Below the pieces are notes generated by a model. The model was not told the DNA's origin and ran no database searches. It saw nothing but the letters and a program-made list of their open reading frames with translations. The translations under genes were made by a program, and so were the position numbers. A stretch of 64,000 nt of DNA. Source: CAZEHS01 sp964649745. Lineage in GTDB: Bacteria; Bacillota; Clostridia; Peptostreptococcales; Acidaminobacteraceae. This document shows positions 44,938 to 52,296 of the stretch, piece after piece. The DNA is taken from contig CAZYQI010000012.1 of NCBI GenBank assembly GCA_964649745.1, positions 30,700 to 94,699 on the forward strand, read 5' to 3'. The first letter of the stretch is position 1. Each line of letters opens with the position of its first letter.

Positions 44938-46023
44938 ATGAAGCCTTTTCGCAGGCATACCGAAGATTTTCTGGAAAAACTCAAGCTTCTGGCGCCCGGG
45001 ACGGTGCTCTATCAGGGAATTGAAAACGTTTTAAGGGCGAAGACCGGGGCGCTGATCGTCATCGGTTACAATGATCAGGTGGCGCGGCTGGTGACCGGGG
45101 GCTTTGCCATAAATACCGATTTCTCCGCCAGTGCTCTTTATGAGCTGGCAAAAATGGATGGAGCCGTGATTCTCAGCAACGATGCCAGAAGGATTCTCTA
45201 TGCCAATGCGGAGCTGAGCCCGGATCCGGGGATACACACCTCGGAAACCGGAATACGCCACCGCTCTGCGGAGCGGACTGCCCGGCAGACGGGACTTGCG
45301 GTGGTGGCGGTATCCCAGCGGCGGGATGTCATAACCCTCTTCAGGGGGCCCCACAAATATGTGTTTCAGGAAGAAAATAAGCTCCTGACCAAAGCCAACC
45401 AAGCTCTTCAAACCCTGGAGAAATACCGGCGGTATCTTGACGATGCCCTTAAGGTCCTGAACAGATTGGAAGTGGAGGACAAGGTCACCCTGGGGGATGT
45501 ATGCCTGGTGGTGAAGCTGATGGAGATCGTTTATCGGATCGCGGATGAGATTGAGGTGTACACCATTCAGCTGGGGAACGAAGGCCGATTGGTAAGGATG
45601 CAGCTGGAGGAGCTAAGCGCTTCACTGGATCAGGAATACAGGAATGTGGTGCTGGATTATGAGAATATGGAAGATCGGTTCACCTTGGCTCTCTTCGGAG
45701 AACTGATGGAGGCACTTTCGGATGAAGCCCTGCTGGACCATTCCCGGATTGCCGGTGTACTGGGGTATCGGGATGAGGAAGAGGTGTTGGACGCACCGCT
45801 GGCACCGCGGGGGTATCGTCAACTGGCGCATATTCCCAGGCTCCCTCAGTCGGTCATCGCTAAGGTGATTCATCACCACAGCGATTTTCAGGGAATGCTG
45901 AAGGCGGATTCACTGGAGCTGGAGGAGGTGGATGGAGTCGGCGAAGTGCGGGCCAGGGCCATCTATGAAGGCCTCAGAAGAAAGCGGGAAGCGGCTAGGG
46001 GAAACACAGCCTTCAATGTGTGA
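44938..46023 (+). CDS. disA: DNA-integrity scanning diadenylate cyclase DisA
   Basis: The 361-residue protein has the DAC domain (about residues 1-140) with DGA (KMDGAVIL) and RHRSAERTARQT, which bind ATP. A helical spine follows (about 145-290), and a helix-hairpin-helix DNA-binding end has EVDGVGEVRARAIYEGL. It makes cyclic di-AMP while scanning DNA and is inhibited at branched structures. GAAGGAGG precedes ATG 44938. It lies 95 bases after radA and may also have its own promoter. Confidence 0.95.
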   Translation: MKPFRRHTEDFLEKLKLLAPGTVLYQGIENVLRAKTGALIVIGYNDQVARLVTGGFAINTDFSASALYELAKMDGAVILSNDARRILYANAELSPDPGIHTSETGIRHRSAERTARQTGLAVVAVSQRRDVITLFRGPHKYVFQEENKLLTKANQALQTLEKYRRYLDDALKVLNRLEVEDKVTLGDVCLVVKLMEIVYRIADEIEVYTIQLGNEGRLVRMQLEELSASLDQEYRNVVLDYENMEDRFTLALFGELMEALSDEALLDHSRIAGVLGYRDEEEVLDAPLAPRGYRQLAHIPRLPQSVIAKVIHHHSDFQGMLKADSLELEEVDGVGEVRARAIYEGLRRKREAARGNTAFNV

Positions 46024-46033
46024 AACACATAGA

Positions 46034-46066
46034 AAAGCCAGCCAAGGTGTTCGTTTGGCTGGCTTT
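46034..46066. terminator. Terminator after disA
   Basis: AAAGCCAGCCAA (46034-46045) pairs with TTGGCTGGCTTT (46055-46066), with a nine-base loop. It closes the mcsA-to-disA operon and may also serve the converging gene. Confidence 0.85.
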
Positions 46067-46118
46067 CGATTGATTTTCAGCAGGTTTCATCCGTGACAAG
46101 CGCTTTATCGCCTGTCCT

Positions 46119-46514
46119 TTAGTACATCCCGAATTTGCCCAGAGTGGTAATGGTGTTATATTCCTTGATCATGGCATCGTATAGGTTAAGATCCATACGA
46201 TTGCACAGGGCGGCCAGGTAAAAAAGATGGTTGCCCATTTCTTTTTCAAGCACTTCCTGACAGGCCGGGCAGAGGGTTCCCTTCAGGTGGGCATCGTTTA
46301 TTTCCTTAAGCTGATCGAAGGTTACTTCATCTGGGTATGGGGTTTTGTGGGCGGCCAGAGTCAGGCACCCGCATGTTGTGACGGTCTTGATCACGGCCCG
46401 ATTGGTCAGGGCTGTGGATTCCTGAAGCTTGGTGATGATATCCAGTATACTGCGGTTGCGTATCAGAACGTCGTCAACAGCACTTTGAAATTGATCACAC
46501 AGCAGATCCTTCAT
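46119..46514 (-). CDS. Conserved MazG-like cysteine-containing protein
   Basis: The 131-residue helical protein carries CGC near residue 49, LCPACQ near residue 83 and a segment E-M-G-N-H-L-F-Y-L-A-A-L-C-N-R-M-D-L-N-L that recalls MazG pyrophosphatase helices. Similar short proteins are widespread in Clostridia, often beside disA. No catalytic metal motif E-x-x-E-D is clear, so enzymatic activity is uncertain. The cysteines could bind a metal. GGAGGTG precedes the ATG (46514) on the minus strand. It is divergent from the CarD-type gene. Confidence 0.72.
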   Translation of the reverse strand: MKDLLCDQFQSAVDDVLIRNRSILDIITKLQESTALTNRAVIKTVTTCGCLTLAAHKTPYPDEVTFDQLKEINDAHLKGTLCPACQEVLEKEMGNHLFYLAALCNRMDLNLYDAMIKEYNTITTLGKFGMY

Positions 46515-46620
46515 GAGAATCACCTCCTGTTCGCGTGTTATAGATCCGTGCAAAAACTATTATATCACGAATCTGCTGAGAGCCGCCAGTTGTAAGCCTT
46601 AAAGCATGATAAAAATCGTG

Positions 46621-46689
46621 TTGACAATTTCTTTTGCCCTGTGATAAAATCGAGTTTTATTGACACTCCCCCGGTTGGTAGACTATAAT
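46621..46689 (+). promoter_or_regulatory. Tandem promoters of carD
   Basis: The first candidate is TTGACA (46621-46626) with GATAAA (46643-46648) at 16 bases. The second, stronger one is TTGACA (46660-46665) with TATAAT (46684-46689) at 18 bases. Both face the CarD-type gene starting at 46720. Confidence 0.75.
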
Positions 46690-46719
46690 GGAATGAGATG
46701 GTTCTGAAGGAGGGGTTCG

Positions 46720-47199
46720 ATGTATCAGATTGGTGACAGGATTGTATATCCCATGCATGGAGCCGGTGTCGTTGAGTCGATAGAGGACCGTGAATTTCTT
46801 GGTGAAAACCAGCGTTTTTTGGTAGTGAGTCTTCCTCTGAAGCATATGAAAGTGATGCTGCCGGAGAGAAATGTAACGACCCTGGGTGTTCGGGAAGTCA
46901 TTGAGCCTCACAAGATTCCAGATGTTCTTACCGTTTTAGGTGAAGCAACAGATGAAATGAACCAAAACTGGAATCGAAGATACCGCGACAACATGGACAA
47001 GATACGGAGCGGGGATATTTTTGAAGTGGCTCAGGTTGTCCGAAACCTGACCCATATGGATCATATAAAAGGTCTTTCTACCGGAGAGCGGAAAATGCTT
47101 TCAGACAGTCGGCAGATTCTTGTCAGTGAGCTGATTTTGGCAAAAAACACGACAGAATCTGATGTTGAACGGCTTATTCAAGGGGCCTTGGTTGACTGA
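46720..47199 (+). CDS. CarD-family transcription regulator
   Basis: The 159-residue protein has the RNA polymerase interaction module (about residues 1-60), beginning MYQIGDRIVYPMHGAGVVE, and a helical C-terminal DNA-binding domain. CarD proteins bind the polymerase beta subunit and stabilise open promoter complexes; in Firmicutes they are often YdeB-like. AAGGAGG precedes the ATG. Tandem TTGACA promoters and a terminator show a single-gene unit. A prophage integrase follows on the opposite strand. Confidence 0.9.
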   Translation: MYQIGDRIVYPMHGAGVVESIEDREFLGENQRFLVVSLPLKHMKVMLPERNVTTLGVREVIEPHKIPDVLTVLGEATDEMNQNWNRRYRDNMDKIRSGDIFEVAQVVRNLTHMDHIKGLSTGERKMLSDSRQILVSELILAKNTTESDVERLIQGALVD

Positions 47200-47218
47200 G
47201 CCTTCATATGAGCACACG

Positions 47219-47249
47219 AAAAGCCGCGCAATACGGCTTTTTTCTTTAT
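47219..47249 (+). terminator. Intrinsic terminator after carD
   Basis: AAAAGCCG (47219-47226) pairs with CGGCTTTT (47234-47241), followed by TTCTTTAT. It marks the last clear host feature before the prophage. Confidence 0.85.
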
Positions 47250-47322
47250 ATATGGACAAAATGTAAAAGGTTTTTAATGGAATCTTAAAACGAATAACGG
47301 CCTAGAATGTTTGTGTTACAGG

Positions 47323-47370
47323 GTTATGCACGCAATATGCATAACTTTGCCCCTGTATTTGCCCCTGTAT
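47323..47370. other. Candidate prophage end region: inverted and direct repeats
   Basis: GTTATGCA (47323-47330) and TGCATAAC (47338-47345) form an inverted repeat. Next to it TTTGCCCCTGTAT occurs twice, at 47346-47358 and 47358-47370, sharing one base. Such repeats beside an integrase are typical of attachment-site core or arm binding sites. No tRNA is present. The core cannot be fixed without the right end of the prophage. Confidence 0.45.
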
Positions 47371-47409
47371 TACTTGTCAGGTAATGATTTTGGACCTTTG
47401 CTAAATAGA

Positions 47410-47442
47410 AAAAAACCTTCGGAATTAACCAAAGGTTTTTTT
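47410..47442. terminator. Bidirectional terminator at integrase end
   Basis: AAAAAACCTT (47410-47419) pairs with AAGGTTTTTT (47433-47442), with A- and T-tracts on both sides. It overlaps the last codon region of the integrase. Confidence 0.75.
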
Positions 47443-48568
47443 ATTTAGCCCGATTTTTTCTAACCTCTTCCATCTCCCTTTGTGCCAAGTCATCGGAAAC
47501 GTGTACGTATAGGTCCATGGTGGTAGCTATCTTCGCGTGGCCTAGAATCTTCTGTAATGCTTTAGGTTTCATTCCGTTTTCAATGCACCGAGTGGCAAAT
47601 GTATGCCTTAATTTATGGGGGCTTATTTCGGATACGCCCATATCTCTCGTCATCCTGTCCATTGCTTTCCCTAAACGTTCAATGCTAATCGGTTGTCCTT
47701 TCCGGTCAGAGCAAATCAATTTAATATGTTTGCTTTTGGACTCCATGTATCGGAGCAGTGCTTCTGTTTCTGGCCACATGGGCACATTGCGAATACCGGC
47801 AACAGTTTTGGTCGAGCACTTTTCCCTACGTTCTCGTCCGCTGGGATTAAGATCGTCGTCGTACGTTTGTATCGTCTGTGCGTTTCGTAGTACCCGTATA
47901 ACGTTATTTGCGTAGTCGATGGCCTTGCGCTCCAATGCGATTACTTCGCCCGGCCTAAGACCCGTCCAGAGCATTAGAAGGCATACGTCCCCCATGTCAT
48001 AGCTGAGCACATTATCTGTGAAAATCATTTCATCTTTCAAAGAGAAAATGACAATAGACTTTTTATTGCTCTTTGGCAATTCCACAGACTTGGTAGGTAG
48101 ATTTCGGATGATATCCAACCTCCATGCTTTATACACTGATCCGCGGATCACGGTATACATAAGTGCAATTGTGGCACCGCTAAACTCTTTCTCATGCATT
48201 TCATTCACGAGGTTCTGGATGTCATCGCCGCGCAACTTCTGCAGCTTGATTTCCCCGATGGTATCATGGATGTACAATTTCCACATATTGTTGTAATCCT
48301 CGAAGGTTTTTGGTTCTACGGCATTCTTCTTATACACAATCAGCCAGCGCTTGATCCACTGGTTCAATTTGATTTTAGAAGGCTCTACGTAGTCGTCGTT
48401 ATCGCGGTCGGCCTTGGCTCTATTCCAACGTTCTATGACATCGGTTTTGTCCATGCCAGTGATATACTTAGGCTTACCGTTAACATAGAATACCGCTTCC
48501 CAACGCTTATCATTCTTCTGCTTTATGGACCCCTCACCTTTGGCGCGCCGTGTTGTGCGCTTTGCCAT
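47441..48568 (-). CDS. Tyrosine-type phage integrase
   Basis: The 375-residue recombinase has an N-terminal arm-binding region (RAKGEGSIKQKNDKRWEAVF), a SAM-like core-binding domain (about residues 65-160) and the catalytic domain. The catalytic arginine is in TGLRPGEV, H-x-x-R in HKLRHTFATR, and the nucleophilic tyrosine in TTMDLYVHVS. It integrates and excises the prophage. ATG 48568 is preceded on the minus strand by AAGGAAGG, and the longer upstream frame is not needed. It lies at the left edge of the prophage, facing the host carD gene. Confidence 0.92.
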   Translation of the reverse strand: MAKRTTRRAKGEGSIKQKNDKRWEAVFYVNGKPKYITGMDKTDVIERWNRAKADRDNDDYVEPSKIKLNQWIKRWLIVYKKNAVEPKTFEDYNNMWKLYIHDTIGEIKLQKLRGDDIQNLVNEMHEKEFSGATIALMYTVIRGSVYKAWRLDIIRNLPTKSVELPKSNKKSIVIFSLKDEMIFTDNVLSYDMGDVCLLMLWTGLRPGEVIALERKAIDYANNVIRVLRNAQTIQTYDDDLNPSGRERREKCSTKTVAGIRNVPMWPETEALLRYMESKSKHIKLICSDRKGQPISIERLGKAMDRMTRDMGVSEISPHKLRHTFATRCIENGMKPKALQKILGHAKIATTMDLYVHVSDDLAQREMEEVRKNRAK

Positions 48569-48762
48569 AAATTTCACCTTCCTTTTGGTTTTTGGGCATA
48601 AAAAATACACCCATTGAAGGATAGGTGCTCTGAATGATATAATACCGGTGTAAGCAGGTATCATCAGGGCATCTGTCCCAGTGGTATCTAAGCAGCTCTC
48701 TGTGTTGGTAGCACAGGGGGCTGTTTTTTTATTTCGTTTATGGAAGCATTGACGAATTTGTT

Positions 48763-49470
48763 TTAAAATTTCCCTCTCAGTTCAACAGCTTTGCCTAATA
48801 TCTCGACCGGCAGTTTTTTGATTTCCTCGTTGCTGTAAAACGTTGGCTCGTATGCTTGATTGAAAGATTGAAGCATGATACCCGCCTCAGTTTTGATGAC
48901 TTTCTTTAATGTGGCATCTTCGCCGTTTATAAATACCGCAGCAACATCTCCGGAATCAATGTCGGATTGTTTGCGAATAATTACAACATCTCCATCGACG
49001 ATTCGGGGGGCCATGGATGTGCCTCTTACCTGTAAACCGAAGTGCTCACCTAGAGAAGCCATTTCCGCGGTTATTTCTTCGAAGTCAAGGATGTTCTCGG
49101 TTGCGGTTAGGGGGATTCCGGCAGCTATACGGCCGAGTACTGGGATTTTTTTAGTAGTAAACGCAGGCTGAGCTGAAACTAAGTAATTGGGTTGAGATAT
49201 ATATTTTGTAGGTGGGTCGTGTTTTTCATATCCAGGTAACCCGAGCAACCACATTGCGTTTACGTCCCTATATTTATTAAGAAGTGCATTGATTGTAGGG
49301 TCTTTAGGAAAAACAGCGCCGGTGGTATACCTTGATATTGTTGCGGGGCTCAACCCGAGATCTTCTGCAACGGTATAAATTGTGTCTCCGTGCGCTTCCA
49401 TGATTTCTTTCAGATGAAGTGCAAATAAGCGCTTATCAGCTGATGGTTTCTCGTTCCTCGTTGTAGCCAC
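48763..49470 (-). CDS. CI-like phage repressor with S24 peptidase domain
   Basis: The 235-residue protein has an N-terminal HTH (about residues 30-60, YTVAEDLGLSPATISRYTTG) and a C-terminal LexA/S24 domain. Ser152 in RGTSMAPRI and Lys189 in ATLKKVIK form the expected catalytic dyad. Ala117-Gly118 in RIAAGIP is the likely self-cleavage site. It should keep the prophage silent until RecA-stimulated autolysis. The start is GTG 49470, with GGAGGAGG upstream; the frame before it has no ribosome site. Operator-like repeats lie upstream, between it and the divergent cro-like gene. Confidence 0.88.
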   Translation of the reverse strand: MATTRNEKPSADKRLFALHLKEIMEAHGDTIYTVAEDLGLSPATISRYTTGAVFPKDPTINALLNKYRDVNAMWLLGLPGYEKHDPPTKYISQPNYLVSAQPAFTTKKIPVLGRIAAGIPLTATENILDFEEITAEMASLGEHFGLQVRGTSMAPRIVDGDVVIIRKQSDIDSGDVAAVFINGEDATLKKVIKTEAGIMLQSFNQAYEPTFYSNEEIKKLPVEILGKAVELRGKF

Positions 49471-49504
49471 AATCGCCGCCCTCCTCCATATGCTTTGCGA
49501 TTCT

Positions 49505-49646
49505 ATTATATCATGTATGTTGCATAATGGTGCAACAATATAAAAAAATATCGCAAAAATGTTGCAGTATGGATTGACAACCCCTTTTTGTGGTGATATC
49601 CTAACCGCAAGTTGCATTATGAAACAAACGTTGCAGGGAAGGAGGT
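49505..49646. promoter_or_regulatory. Lysogeny switch operator-promoter region
   Basis: A perfect inverted repeat GTTGCA-N6-TGCAAC lies at 49519-49536. It sits over the leftward promoter, whose -10 reads TATAAT on the minus strand near 49506-49511. Further GTTGCA half sites occur at 49561, 49611 and 49630. The rightward promoter is TTGACA (49574-49579) with TATCCT (49597-49602) at 17 bases. This fits repressor and Cro-like proteins competing for related sites. Confidence 0.7.
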
Positions 49647-49652
49647 GGTGTC

Positions 49653-49919
49653 TTGGAGAATAGAAGGTGTGCATTAGATGGACTAAAGGGGTTAATGAGA
49701 GAAAGAGGCAGTTCTTATCGAAGCGTTGCGGCAGAGGTTGGAATAGGCTTCAATACCTTGAGCAACAAGGTTAACGGAAAGTCCGATTTTACACTCACCG
49801 AGCTGTGTCGCATCATAGCTGTGCTCAACATGGATGAAACTGAGATATGGAGAATTTTTTTTGCCCCCGTGTTGCAAAATGAAACCAAAACGATGCAACG
49901 TGCAACAAGTTTCAAATGA
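49653..49919 (+). CDS. Cro-like HTH regulator
   Basis: The 88-residue protein has an HTH in SYRSVAAEVGIGFNTLSNKV (about residues 20-39), typical of phage Cro or XRE proteins. It starts with TTG at 49653 after GGAAGGAGGTG and is divergent from the CI-like repressor. It is likely the first early protein of the lytic transcript. GTTGCA-like half sites recur in its 3' end (49873-49912), so binding there is also possible. Confidence 0.8.
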   Translation: MENRRCALDGLKGLMRERGSSYRSVAAEVGIGFNTLSNKVNGKSDFTLTELCRIIAVLNMDETEIWRIFFAPVLQNETKTMQRATSFK

Positions 49920-50043
49920 TAATTTGCACAAGCAGTATTCAGGGGAATAATACGCTCCCCAAAAAAAGAAAGAACCCCTTGCGACAACAAGGGGGCGTTT
50001 AAGAAAAAACTCTACTAACAGTATATCACAGGAGGAATGCGAA

Positions 50044-50772
50044 ATGAACGAATTGATTAGATTTGAAAATGGTGAAGTGAAAATGGATTCCAGAATGATT
50101 GCTGAGCATTTTGGAAAAGACCATAAAAATGTGCTTGCAGACGTCAGGGACGAACTTGAAAGCTTAGAAATTGCAGGACTTTCTGATCAGCTGATTTTTC
50201 AGCCGATTGAATATCTTGATGGACGAAACAGAAAGCAAAAGGCATTCGAAATGGGTGAAGAAGGTGCGATGCAATTGGCTGCCAGATATGACGCTGTATC
50301 CCGGCGGAAGCTCATTCTTAAGATTAAGGAGCTAAAAACTAAACCACAAGAGCAGCAAATCCCCAAGAGCCCCATGGAGTTTATCGTAATGATGGCGCAG
50401 GAAAATATGAAAATTGAAAAACAGGTGAACCAACTTACCGTTGATGTACAGACAATTAAAGCTGCATCCGTTGTTGAAACCGATGACTGGCGCAGTGAGA
50501 TTACAGCGAAAATGAATGCAGTCGTTATGGCCCGGGGTGGTGGCAAGGACACGCACTTAGATGTCCGCAGTGAGAGCTATCAAGCGCTGGAATTGAAAGC
50601 CCGCTGCAACCTCGCACTGCGGCAGGAGAATAAGAAGGATCGTATGCGCCGCATTGGCGCTAGCATGACCGCTATCAAGAAAATTAGCAAAATAGATGTC
50701 ATCGAAGAGGATGCTCATTTGAAATCTATCTATACCGGCATTGTTCGGGACATGGTCATCAAATACTGCTGA
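50044..50772 (+). CDS. Rha-family phage antirepressor with ORF6C C-terminus
   Basis: The 242-residue protein has the pRha domain (residues 1-95), with MDSRMIAEHFGKDHKNVLADVR and a later YDAVSRRKLILK. The C-terminal half resembles ORF6C (S-Y-x-A-L-E and a conserved basic helical end). Such proteins interfere with the host or with repressors during lytic growth. AGGAGG precedes the ATG. It is followed closely by a small HTH gene. The 124 bases before it carry no gene. Confidence 0.85.
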   Translation: MNELIRFENGEVKMDSRMIAEHFGKDHKNVLADVRDELESLEIAGLSDQLIFQPIEYLDGRNRKQKAFEMGEEGAMQLAARYDAVSRRKLILKIKELKTKPQEQQIPKSPMEFIVMMAQENMKIEKQVNQLTVDVQTIKAASVVETDDWRSEITAKMNAVVMARGGGKDTHLDVRSESYQALELKARCNLALRQENKKDRMRRIGASMTAIKKISKIDVIEEDAHLKSIYTGIVRDMVIKYC

Positions 50773-50783
50773 GGAGGCCTAGA

Positions 50784-51014
50784 ATGGAAAACTTGAAAGT
50801 TTTGACCCCGAAAACCTTCGCAGAGCTGTTCGGGGATGATGGCGGTGAACAAAGGGGCAGATTCACGGAAACAACAGCCTTGGCCCTTTTCAAATCCGAA
50901 GAATTTCCTTCGTTCAGAATCGGGCGAAACTGGTATGCCACAACTGAAAATGCTATCGAATGGTTAAAAAATTCAGGGAACAAGAGGATAGACCGCAAGA
51001 AGGTATCCGAATGA
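50784..51014 (+). CDS. Small HTH/excisionase-like protein
   Basis: The 76-residue protein looks like a winged-helix DNA-binding domain: residues 1-40 form helices, and the segment FPSFRIGRNWYATTENAIEWL (about 43-63) is the wing-helix pattern of excisionase or MerR-type proteins. It could be an excisionase, though these are usually next to the integrase. AGGAGG lies just before the ATG. Its stop overlaps the next ORF (ATGA). Confidence 0.68.
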   Translation: MENLKVLTPKTFAELFGDDGGEQRGRFTETTALALFKSEEFPSFRIGRNWYATTENAIEWLKNSGNKRIDRKKVSE

Positions 51015-51175
51015 ACCGCTACCAGCTCCGCCGGCAGAAACGTAAGCGCGAACACCGCTGCACCCGCTGCGGACATGATCTGCGGTGAGGCTGGCAGTAC
51101 GTGAACTGTCACAGCTGTCATGTGATCTCGGCAGAGAGTACCAAGGCCCGGAGGGACCGGGAGAAAGGAGATCTA
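51011..51175 (+). pseudogene. Zinc-ribbon ORF interrupted by in-frame TGA
   Basis: ATG 51011 opens RRQKRKREHRCTRCG and meets TGA at 51086-51088. The same frame then continues WQYVNCHSCHVISAE up to the next gene. The two C-x-x-C pairs (CTRC and CHSC) belong together as one zinc ribbon common in phages, so the TGA splits a single domain. A nonsense mutation is the simplest reading. GTG 51101 could restart the second half. The remaining 25-residue first part is unlikely to be functional. Confidence 0.6.
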
Positions 51176-51319
51176 ATGAAACTCGATAACATCCCGACCA
51201 GTGAGCTGGTTGAAGAACTTGAAAGACGTGCCGGCGTAACAACCAAGAGGGCAGAGCCTCACGAGATGTGTGAGGTCAACTGTGAAGGCCCTGCCATCGT
51301 ATTGGTCGTTACAGATTAG
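51176..51319 (+). CDS. BC1881-like short phage protein
   Basis: The 47-residue protein reads IPTSELVEELERRAGV and ends GPAIVLVVTD, the pattern of the BC1881 family of small phage proteins. Function is unknown. AAAGGAG precedes ATG 51176. It is in frame with the interrupted zinc-ribbon ORF upstream, with no stop between them. Its 3' end overlaps the end of the leftward KTSC gene by four bases. Confidence 0.7.
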   Translation: MKLDNIPTSELVEELERRAGVTTKRAEPHEMCEVNCEGPAIVLVVTD

Positions 51320-51525
51320 CCAATTTTCTTGTACGGAAATGAAGTCTTGATGTAAGCCGCGTGGTATTCGCCTTTAGATCCTGCGTTCAAGAGTCCTGAA
51401 TAGATGGATTCAGGAACGCCTGAGTAATCGTAGCAACCGGATTTAAACTGCACACGCAATGTTCGGCTTGCTGGGTCGTAGCCTACGGCGGACAAGTTGC
51501 TTGATACAACTGGAATCATGTTCAT
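51316..51525 (-). CDS. KTSC-domain protein
   Basis: The 69-residue protein contains the KTSC pattern: MNMIPVVSSNLSAVGYDP at the start, then YDYSGVPESIYSGLLNAGSKG and a closing Y-I-K-T-S-F-P-Y. In related proteins the domain is linked to lysine-tRNA synthetases or phages and may bind nucleic acid; its role here is unknown. AAGGAGGTGATCACG precedes ATG 51525. It is the only leftward gene inside the rightward early operon. Confidence 0.8.
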   Translation of the reverse strand: MNMIPVVSSNLSAVGYDPASRTLRVQFKSGCYDYSGVPESIYSGLLNAGSKGEYHAAYIKTSFPYKKIG

Positions 51526-51594
51526 CGTGATCACCTCCTTTCATTGCCAATTTATCACAGGGCATGAATGGAAACAACCAAAAGGAGAACTGAT

Positions 51595-51915
51595 TTGAAG
51601 AATCACAAAGTGAGAGTAGGAAACTTGGTTTACAAGGTGAAGGTCATCGACCACCCGGAAACTATACAGGGAAAGGAAGTTGCGGGTTGTATCTTCTATA
51701 GCGAGTCACGGATCCATATTCGGGAAGATGGTTTTTCGGCGCGGAAGATGGAAGAGACCTGGTGGCACGAGGTTGTTCACGCCATCACTGCTGGCTACGG
51801 CATTGATCTTGGGGAGCACGATGAAGATATCACCCAGCAACTGGCCGTCGGACTGCATGCTCTGATGATGGATAACGGTCGGCTCCCCGGCCAAGCGGAG
51901 GACTCAAATGTCTAA
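51595..51915 (+). CDS. Phage zinc-metallopeptidase-like protein
   Basis: The 106-residue protein has H-E-V-V-H (about residues 59-63), an HExxH zinc motif, preceded by E-E-T-W-W. This resembles short phage peptidases related to ImmA. Those cleave repressors or other proteins; the target is unknown. I choose TTG 51595, because AAGGAG lies 7 bases before it. ATG 51568 has no ribosome site. The next ORF overlaps the stop. Confidence 0.7.
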   Translation: MKNHKVRVGNLVYKVKVIDHPETIQGKEVAGCIFYSESRIHIREDGFSARKMEETWWHEVVHAITAGYGIDLGEHDEDITQQLAVGLHALMMDNGRLPGQAEDSNV

Positions 51916-52066
51916 AGAACACCTAAAAACTATCCTGTACGAGATACGGGTCCGCACGGAAGGCGTGTCGCACGGCTACAGGGACACGCTCACCACGAAG
52001 GAGCAAGGCCAGCTGCATCAGCACATCAACGAGCTGGACAAGATGGTGAGGAGGTTGAAGGAGTGA
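51908..52066 (+). CDS. Small phage protein, unknown function
   Basis: The 52-residue ORF reads MSKEHLKTILYEIRVRTEG and ends with a coiled-coil-like LDKMVRRLKE. It overlaps the previous gene by eight bases (ATGTCTAA) and the next by four (GTGA). This tight packing supports it as a real gene despite its size. No family is recognised. Confidence 0.6.
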   Translation: MSKEHLKTILYEIRVRTEGVSHGYRDTLTTKEQGQLHQHINELDKMVRRLKE

Positions 52067-52296
52067 AGCGCCAGACCGAGCCCACGGCTAAAGAAATTGA
52101 AATTGCCCGATGCATCACTCGCTTTACGACCGATAACGGATTCCCGCCGACCGTCCGCGAAATAGGCGAGGCCGTAGGGTTGGCATCCACGAACACTGTC
52201 CACTTCTATCTCGAGAAAATGGTGCGCAAAGGGATGATTGTCAAACGATCAGGATCCCCAAGGTCAATCGTAGTTGTAAAGGGGGCCATAGAATGA
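52063..52296 (+). CDS. LexA-type DNA-binding domain protein
   Basis: The 77-residue product is only the N-terminal winged helix of LexA: TAKEIEIARCITRFTTDNGFPP, then TVREIGEAVGLASTNTVHFYL. No S24 peptidase domain follows, so it cannot self-cleave. It could bind SOS-like sites and compete with host LexA. The start is GTG 52063, overlapping the previous stop. AGGAGG lies within the end of that gene. Confidence 0.78.
   Translation: MKRQTEPTAKEIEIARCITRFTTDNGFPPTVREIGEAVGLASTNTVHFYLEKMVRKGMIVKRSGSPRSIVVVKGAIE

Noticed and set aside
47250..49500. Search for a tRNA or tmRNA gene as prophage insertion target
   Set aside because: No cloverleaf or TTCRANYC-like T-arm was found near the integrase.
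51086..51088. TGA as a selenocysteine codon
   Set aside because: No SECIS-like hairpin directly after it was evident, the flanking residues are not a redox motif, and the affected protein is a phage zinc ribbon.
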